In this document: piece by piece, positions 59,856 through 64,000 of the stretch
How positions within the stretch are numbered: position 1 is the stretch's first letter
Layout of the letters: every line of letters starts with the position of its first letter
DNA from: Nitrosomonas sp. Nm34
GTDB lineage: Bacteria; Pseudomonadota; Gammaproteobacteria; Burkholderiales; Nitrosomonadaceae
DNA length: 64,000 nt
Direction of reading: 5' to 3'
Assembly (NCBI RefSeq): GCF_900113925.1
Contig: NZ_FORD01000003.1
Span: 89,372 to 153,371, forward strand
Notes under the pieces: model-generated
Databases searched by the model: none
Seen by the model: the letters and a program-made list of their open reading frames with translations, nothing else
What the model was told of the DNA's origin: nothing
Program-made: the position numbers and the translations under genes

Positions 59856-60804
59856 AACGTGCGTTCGACATGAGAATCATCATACTAGGACTAGAAGAGC
59901 TTGAGAAATCTAATGTTAAGTAAGGGTTCTTCCCCCGAAAAGTGTAAGCCAACCAGCCTGGCTATCAGATTAACAAAAAAGTTAAATGAGGTATAATGGT
60001 CGCAATGTTCGATTTGCGAGAGATTTTCGTATAGCCGTTGATGGTCTCAATGAGAGAGCGTTACACAATAAGAGCTTAGCGAATAGCGGCAACAGCTTGC
60101 TTTCCATGTTCTTACGTACTTTGGTGACGAGCTGCATGCCCTGCTTATTAGCTGTTCAAAAAGTGCCAACGAGATAGAGTCCTGATCATCGAAGAGTTTC
60201 CCAAAAAAAGAGTGTGCCAACTCCAGGCGCAGATCACGGCGCTCGACATTGCTTGTCGTGATTTTCACTCCCAGCAATTCTCCTTGATCATTGATGACCA
60301 GGTGCAGTTTGAACTCATAAAACTAACCCACACTAGTCTTCCCAAGGCAGCAAACGCTGCCATTACTTTATGCGACCAGAGTCGGTGGTTGCGACATACA
60401 CTGATCCTGCTCGAATCAATGAAGCTGATTCCAATACATTATCTGAAGCGCTCAAAGCGACTAGTCAGAAAGTAGCACCGCTAGTGCCTCTCAACACCTC
60501 ACTCAAATATGAGTGTTTAAATATCCGTTAACCCCACAGATGAAATCCCACCATGATCGACATTACTTCACGTAAAAACGTAAAAACTCTTCTCTCCTTG
60601 CCGACACCATCCCAGCGATAATTACGACAAGCACTGTTCCCACCACGACTCAAACTCTTGACAAAAGTTGTCAATCGCATAAAAAATCAATACTATAATA
60701 ACCATTGGAATCTGACTCCTCTCGTGATGAAATTCTTTTCTAAGAGTGTTCATCAGGAGGAATTCAGATTCCCTGTGCTGCTTTTCTTATACTGAACTCA
60801 CGTT
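59856..60804 (-). mobile_element. Decayed IS982-family insertion sequence
   Basis: A 949-bp element bounded by related inverted ends: left AACGTGCGTTCGACATGAGAA and, reading inwards from 60804, AACGTGAGTTCAGTATAAGAA. The length fits IS982 elements. The transposase inside is broken (see pseudogene). A long imperfect hairpin (60700-60771, arms GGAATCTGA and TCAGATTCC) lies near the right end. It sits between the GC-rich ATPase gene and the copper-related cluster. Confidence 0.7.
59905..60690 (-). pseudogene. IS982-family transposase, frameshifted
   Basis: Reading the minus strand across frames gives the family order: AIDNFCQEFESWWEQ, EVMSIMVGFH, GISFIDSSRISVCRN, LHLVINDQGELLGVKITTSNV, LRLELAHSFFGKLFDDQ, MQLVTKVRKNMESKLLPLF and ENLSQIEHCDHYTSFNF. 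At least four frameshifts or stops interrupt it, so it cannot produce a transposase. Confidence 0.75.
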
Positions 60805-60810
60805 AATTTA

Positions 60811-61299
60811 TTAGTGAGTATGCTTATTACTCTCTTCCTCAGCAGCGTCATGGTCATGATGATGATGATGATGCTCTCCTCCTTCTCCATTCGACGCGAG
60901 CGGCATGAAATGTGCGCCTTGAGTCTCATAGCCAGGAATGGCTAGAAAAACAGCTACTGTAGTCTCAGGCGTAATTTGAAAATCTCCCTTCGCTTTCATT
61001 ATATTTGCATAAACTGGCTCCAATACAACGGATTGTTTTTTCCCTTCCTTACCTGCTTGGATATTGGCTTTTCCTTGCCCCCCACTCGTGGGAATGGGGC
61101 TATCTCCATGATCAGTTACATACAGCGTCAATTCGCCATTCTTCGCTACCAATTCTAAATGGAAAGGACCAGATGCGCGAAGTTGACCACCGTGAGGTGG
61201 TGTTAATGTGGCTAAATGCCCTTCTGTATGGGCCAGAGCAAAATGTGACATCATCAACATCATACTCAATAAAATAGATGCAACAACCAGTCTTCTCAT
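60811..61299 (-). CDS. Secreted protein with polyhistidine tail, probable metal binding
   Basis: This 162-aa periplasmic protein has a signal peptide ending FALA before HTEGH. The body is beta-rich (TPPHGGQLRASGPFHLELV, GELTLYVTDHGDSPIPT). The C-terminus is a run of six His followed by DHD and acidic residues, ending HTH. This suggests copper or zinc binding. It follows the CopC and CopD-fusion genes on the same strand, 66 bp after the latter. No named family is assigned. Confidence 0.75.
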   Translation of the reverse strand: MRRLVVASILLSMMLMMSHFALAHTEGHLATLTPPHGGQLRASGPFHLELVAKNGELTLYVTDHGDSPIPTSGGQGKANIQAGKEGKKQSVVLEPVYANIMKAKGDFQITPETTVAVFLAIPGYETQGAHFMPLASNGEGGEHHHHHHDHDAAEEESNKHTH

Positions 61300-61365
61300 T
61301 CAGTTTCTCCTGGAGTATTAATTAAGACACAGATAATACTTTAAAAATTTTAATAGATTTAAATA

Positions 61366-63387
61366 TTAGTGCACATGATCACGTGGCGGCGGAAGGATTT
61401 CCTTTTCACTATTAAGCTGAACCAATTGTTGTGTTAGAAAATCCATATTATTCCACCCACTTTCATCTCTATCTGGTATCCATCTTGCACGTAAGTAGCC
61501 AAAGCGATCTACCAAAAACTCCAAATGTTCTGGAATAACCCCCTCACCAAGGATATCTGGATGAGTTAATGTCCTTCGGTATAGAACATAACTATTTTTG
61601 ATCTCCTCAGCTCCTTCTGTAACTACTGGGAAAGGTATATCCGCTGCAATCTGCATTATTTCCTGTTGATCGAGCTTATTCATTGGAACAGCTAGGATGA
61701 CTGCATTGAGTTCGCGTAGCTTGTCATAAGACGCGTTCAATTCCTGTAAACGAGCTTGTGATTGTGGCCATGTAAATAACACGAGCATCACATTCTTTTT
61801 CTGGCGGAAATCCTTCAAATAGCCGCTGGAGCCATCATGCGCAAAATAGGAAAAAATAGGCGGCCCAATCGATGGTTTCTCAGGAACAACCATCGGACTT
61901 AGTAAACGTGCCTGATAGCCGCGTGACATACCATGCATATAATTGACCACATCCCAGCGATCTTCTTCTGACAGATTATTGGAAAAACCAGGCATACCTG
62001 TTTCCGCTATGCCATAGGTTAACCAATGGAAAAAATCCCCGGCTGTATGCCTAGCTGTGTGCGGCTCAGTCAGTAAATCTGCGGGTGGTGGATTAAATGT
62101 TTTGGCAAGCATTCCATTCCCTTTACCTTGCGGGCCATGACAGGAAGTACAATTTTGCGAGAAAAAGATTGATCCATTAGAAATGGAAATAGCATCAAAA
62201 GGTACTGGCGTATTTTGATAAGTTTCCGGATAAGCGTCTACTGCTAAAGGAGGCAAGGCTATGGCTAAAGAAGCAATTGTTAAGCTAGCTGGTATTCCAA
62301 CTCTCTTTTTAATTTCCCATTTATTTTTAATGCCTAACCACACCGAACCAACTGCAAGTATCAATAACACTACACCACTCCAGACGAGAAGAGGGGTATT
62401 GGGTTCATTCCAAGTGGCATCAATTGAGAACCTAAAAGAATAAGGCCAATTTTCTACGATGGCATGCTTTGCCGGTATGGTATTAGACAAAATGGTCGCA
62501 CACAACACCATGATAATGGCAAGTATGAACTCAATACTGACCCATTTCTTCAGTTGCTGCCCGCCCCTTTGGATTTGCTCAACGTAATCTACTTGCGTTA
62601 ATGAAGGTAACCATTTAGCGCGTGCTCGATATGCGATGACAAGAATTATTGCTAATAACATAAGTTTCATGTTTATTAACCAGCCATACGCACTAGCTAC
62701 TAACGCATGATAATCATCCTCTACCATTCGATCCGCAATAATAAAACCTGTCAGCATTAAGACGACCATTACCGGTAAGGCGATCGTAGAAAACTTCTTC
62801 AAACTTTCAGTACTCAATAAATCCAAGGGTTTGTCAGACTCCTTCTTATTGAATATGATCAATAGAAATGCTGGTAAAGCGCCGAACCAGGCACCTGCCA
62901 GAAGAATATGCAGAGCATAAGGAAATATTGATATAACAGATATTTCCTCTGCCGCCGCATGGCTGACCAGTGAACCTGCAATCAGCGGAAGTGAAGCTGC
63001 CACCGCACCTAAGATATAGTGCCACCTCACTCTGTAAGTATGCCGAATGTATAAAATGGCCCCTAGCAAAACTAGCGCAAATAATGCACGAGCTGCCCAC
63101 ATTTGTCCCATGCGAGTCTGTTGCACTACTTCTAACCAAGCATCAGGTCGCCAAGCATTCGCAGCAACACCTGTCGCTTCGCCGGCCGTTGTCGCTAAAA
63201 TGCCGAGCAACCCAATTAGAATAATACCAGCTAACCATGGAAATCCACGTTCCAAGCGAGTTGCCCAAGGGCTTCCAAATACAGCTTTTTCTTGTCCAGC
63301 TATAGCAAGAAAAATACAACTACCAAAAATAATCAGATTAGCTACCAGCTGTGACCAACGAGCAAATGCAGCAACGATCTCAATCAT
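61366..63387 (-). CDS. copD: CopD - cytochrome c - thioredoxin-like triple fusion
   Basis: This 673-aa protein begins with a multi-helix CopD copper-transport domain (about 1-310). Further transmembrane helices follow, then a periplasmic cytochrome c domain with CTSCH near residue 411 (FFSQNCTSCHGPQGKGNGM and GMPGF further on). The C-terminal domain (about 500-673) has a thioredoxin/Sco-like fold (NVMLVLFTWPQSQ, VDRFGYLRARWIPD). The CxxC position is occupied by WPQSQ, so it cannot do dithiol chemistry. The start at 63387 overlaps the copC stop (ATGATTGA); a longer frame to 63444 would overlap copC by 65 bp. In Nitrosomonas copC and copD follow the amo genes, which fits the fragment at the right edge. 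Confidence 0.82.
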   Translation of the reverse strand: MIEIVAAFARWSQLVANLIIFGSCIFLAIAGQEKAVFGSPWATRLERGFPWLAGIILIGLLGILATTAGEATGVAANAWRPDAWLEVVQQTRMGQMWAARALFALVLLGAILYIRHTYRVRWHYILGAVAASLPLIAGSLVSHAAAEEISVISIFPYALHILLAGAWFGALPAFLLIIFNKKESDKPLDLLSTESLKKFSTIALPVMVVLMLTGFIIADRMVEDDYHALVASAYGWLINMKLMLLAIILVIAYRARAKWLPSLTQVDYVEQIQRGGQQLKKWVSIEFILAIIMVLCATILSNTIPAKHAIVENWPYSFRFSIDATWNEPNTPLLVWSGVVLLILAVGSVWLGIKNKWEIKKRVGIPASLTIASLAIALPPLAVDAYPETYQNTPVPFDAISISNGSIFFSQNCTSCHGPQGKGNGMLAKTFNPPPADLLTEPHTARHTAGDFFHWLTYGIAETGMPGFSNNLSEEDRWDVVNYMHGMSRGYQARLLSPMVVPEKPSIGPPIFSYFAHDGSSGYLKDFRQKKNVMLVLFTWPQSQARLQELNASYDKLRELNAVILAVPMNKLDQQEIMQIAADIPFPVVTEGAEEIKNSYVLYRRTLTHPDILGEGVIPEHLEFLVDRFGYLRARWIPDRDESGWNNMDFLTQQLVQLNSEKEILPPPRDHVH

Positions 63388-63793
63388 CTCTTTTTTCTTT
63401 ATCCGTAACTGTAAAATTATATTCAGAATCAACCACATGACCATCTACAGAGAGTACCCGAAATTTCACTGTATATCGTCCTGAGCTCAATTCTGGTAAT
63501 TCCAGAATGATAGACTTCGGATCTTCTGGATGAACCTTTACTTTATTATCAGTAACAGATTTTTTATCTTTATCCAGTACCGAAAGTGACGCATAGGCAG
63601 GCTCAATCTCTTCATTAAACCAGAGACGAATTTGTGCTGGTGCGGTAGAAAGTACAGCACGACGAGCAGGTTCTGCCTTGACCAGAGCAGCATGCGCAAA
63701 TGCTTGGTTCGCATGCATAAGTGTCATTACCATTACGGTTATAGATAATGCTAAAAATTGTGTTAAATTTAATTTTGGCCATTTTATTTTCAT
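63380..63793 (-). CDS. copC: Periplasmic copper-binding protein CopC
   Basis: CopC, 137 aa, has a signal peptide ending FA before mature HAALVKAEPA, giving the N-terminal His of the Cu(II) site. The partner DGH motif is in LSVDGHVVDSEY. The beta-sandwich pattern (RLWFNEEIEPAYASLSV) is typical. The ATG at 63793 follows AGGAG by seven bases; an upstream in-frame ATG includes the ribosome site and is rejected. Confidence 0.93.
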   Translation of the reverse strand: MKIKWPKLNLTQFLALSITVMVMTLMHANQAFAHAALVKAEPARRAVLSTAPAQIRLWFNEEIEPAYASLSVLDKDKKSVTDNKVKVHPEDPKSIILELPELSSGRYTVKFRVLSVDGHVVDSEYNFTVTDKEKRDD

Positions 63794-63893
63794 TCGAGTA
63801 CTCCTCATTTTAAAACTGATAATTTCAATAAGCTATTATTATTATTTAGATTATCAAATATGAGCATGGTTCTAATGTGCTTTCACTAACTTA

Positions 63894-64000
63894 TTATGCA
63901 ACTTCTGCTTTATTCTTTTTGCTGCGCATCAAGAAGAAGGCAGCAGCCACTGCCAGCACGATGACACCGATGATATAAGGCAGGTTCGATTTTCCACCTG
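63894..64000 (-). CDS. C-terminus of membrane-anchored protein, AmoD/AmoE candidate (partial)
   Basis: Only the last 34 codons are visible: a GGKSN linker, one transmembrane helix (LPYIIGVIVLAVAAAFFLM) and a basic cytoplasmic tail ending EVA. AmoD/AmoE (orf4/orf5) of the amoCAB operon are periplasmic proteins with such a C-terminal anchor and precede copC-copD in Nitrosomonas europaea, as here. The identification rests on topology and position. Confidence 0.5.
   Translation of the reverse strand, partial: GGKSNLPYIIGVIVLAVAAAFFLMRSKKNKAEVA

Overview
This 64 kb window looks like the chromosome of a betaproteobacterial ammonia oxidiser of the Nitrosomonas type. The basis is a cytochrome P460 gene, a CopC/CopD pair beside what appears to be the 3' end of an amo-operon gene, abundant c-type cytochromes, moderately AT-rich DNA, and betaproteobacterial housekeeping gene order. 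The genus is an inference, because no rRNA gene is present. I see no tRNA, rRNA, CRISPR array or intact insertion sequence.

Layout. 1-3765: class I ribonucleotide reductase, nrdA followed by nrdB (cut by the window edge), under a leader with a perfect 12-bp-arm palindrome. 4152-7586: an Aas-like fusion (transporter, acyltransferase and acyl-ACP synthetase). 7631-17066: the conserved block ndk-rlmN-pilW-rodZ-ispG-hisS-yfgM-bamB-der. 17505-18890: a class III aminotransferase that may belong to hopanoid synthesis. 18966-21891: dnaQ-rnhA, a YafS-like methyltransferase and gloB. 22100-23605: a redoxin and cytochrome P460. 23606-24420: a decayed region with a repeat copy, hairpins and a nitroreductase remnant. 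24421-29004: Sel1 and ankyrin proteins, then aroK-aroB-dgt.

29309-36786: an IS110-family remnant, then a complete SUF iron-sulfur operon (iscR-sufA-sufB-sufC-sufD-sufS-sufU-nfu) with a textbook type 1 IscR site over its promoter. 37026-50261: a redox and sulfur block. It holds split proton-translocating transhydrogenase genes (pntAA-pntAB-pntB), a 1178-residue NfnAB-like fused flavoprotein, the assimilatory sulfate genes cysI-cysH-cysD-cysN, and divergent cysB. No CysJ-type flavoprotein is present, so the fused flavoprotein is a plausible electron supplier for the siroheme reductase. 50295-54653: a pair of multiheme cytochromes c, a DUF3293 protein and FtsH.

55588-60804 is accessory DNA: a GC-rich UspA plus P-type ATPase pair beside a decayed IS982-family element. 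60811-64000 is a copper-related cluster: a His-tailed secreted protein, a CopD-cytochrome c-thioredoxin-like fusion, CopC, and the C-terminal end of a membrane-anchored protein that is probably AmoD or AmoE.

The best candidates for undescribed biology are the NfnAB-like fusion in its Pnt/Cys setting, the siroheme reductase with two complete cysteine quartets, the CopD-cytochrome c-thioredoxin fusion, and a 103-bp inverted-repeat-ended element present in two copies.
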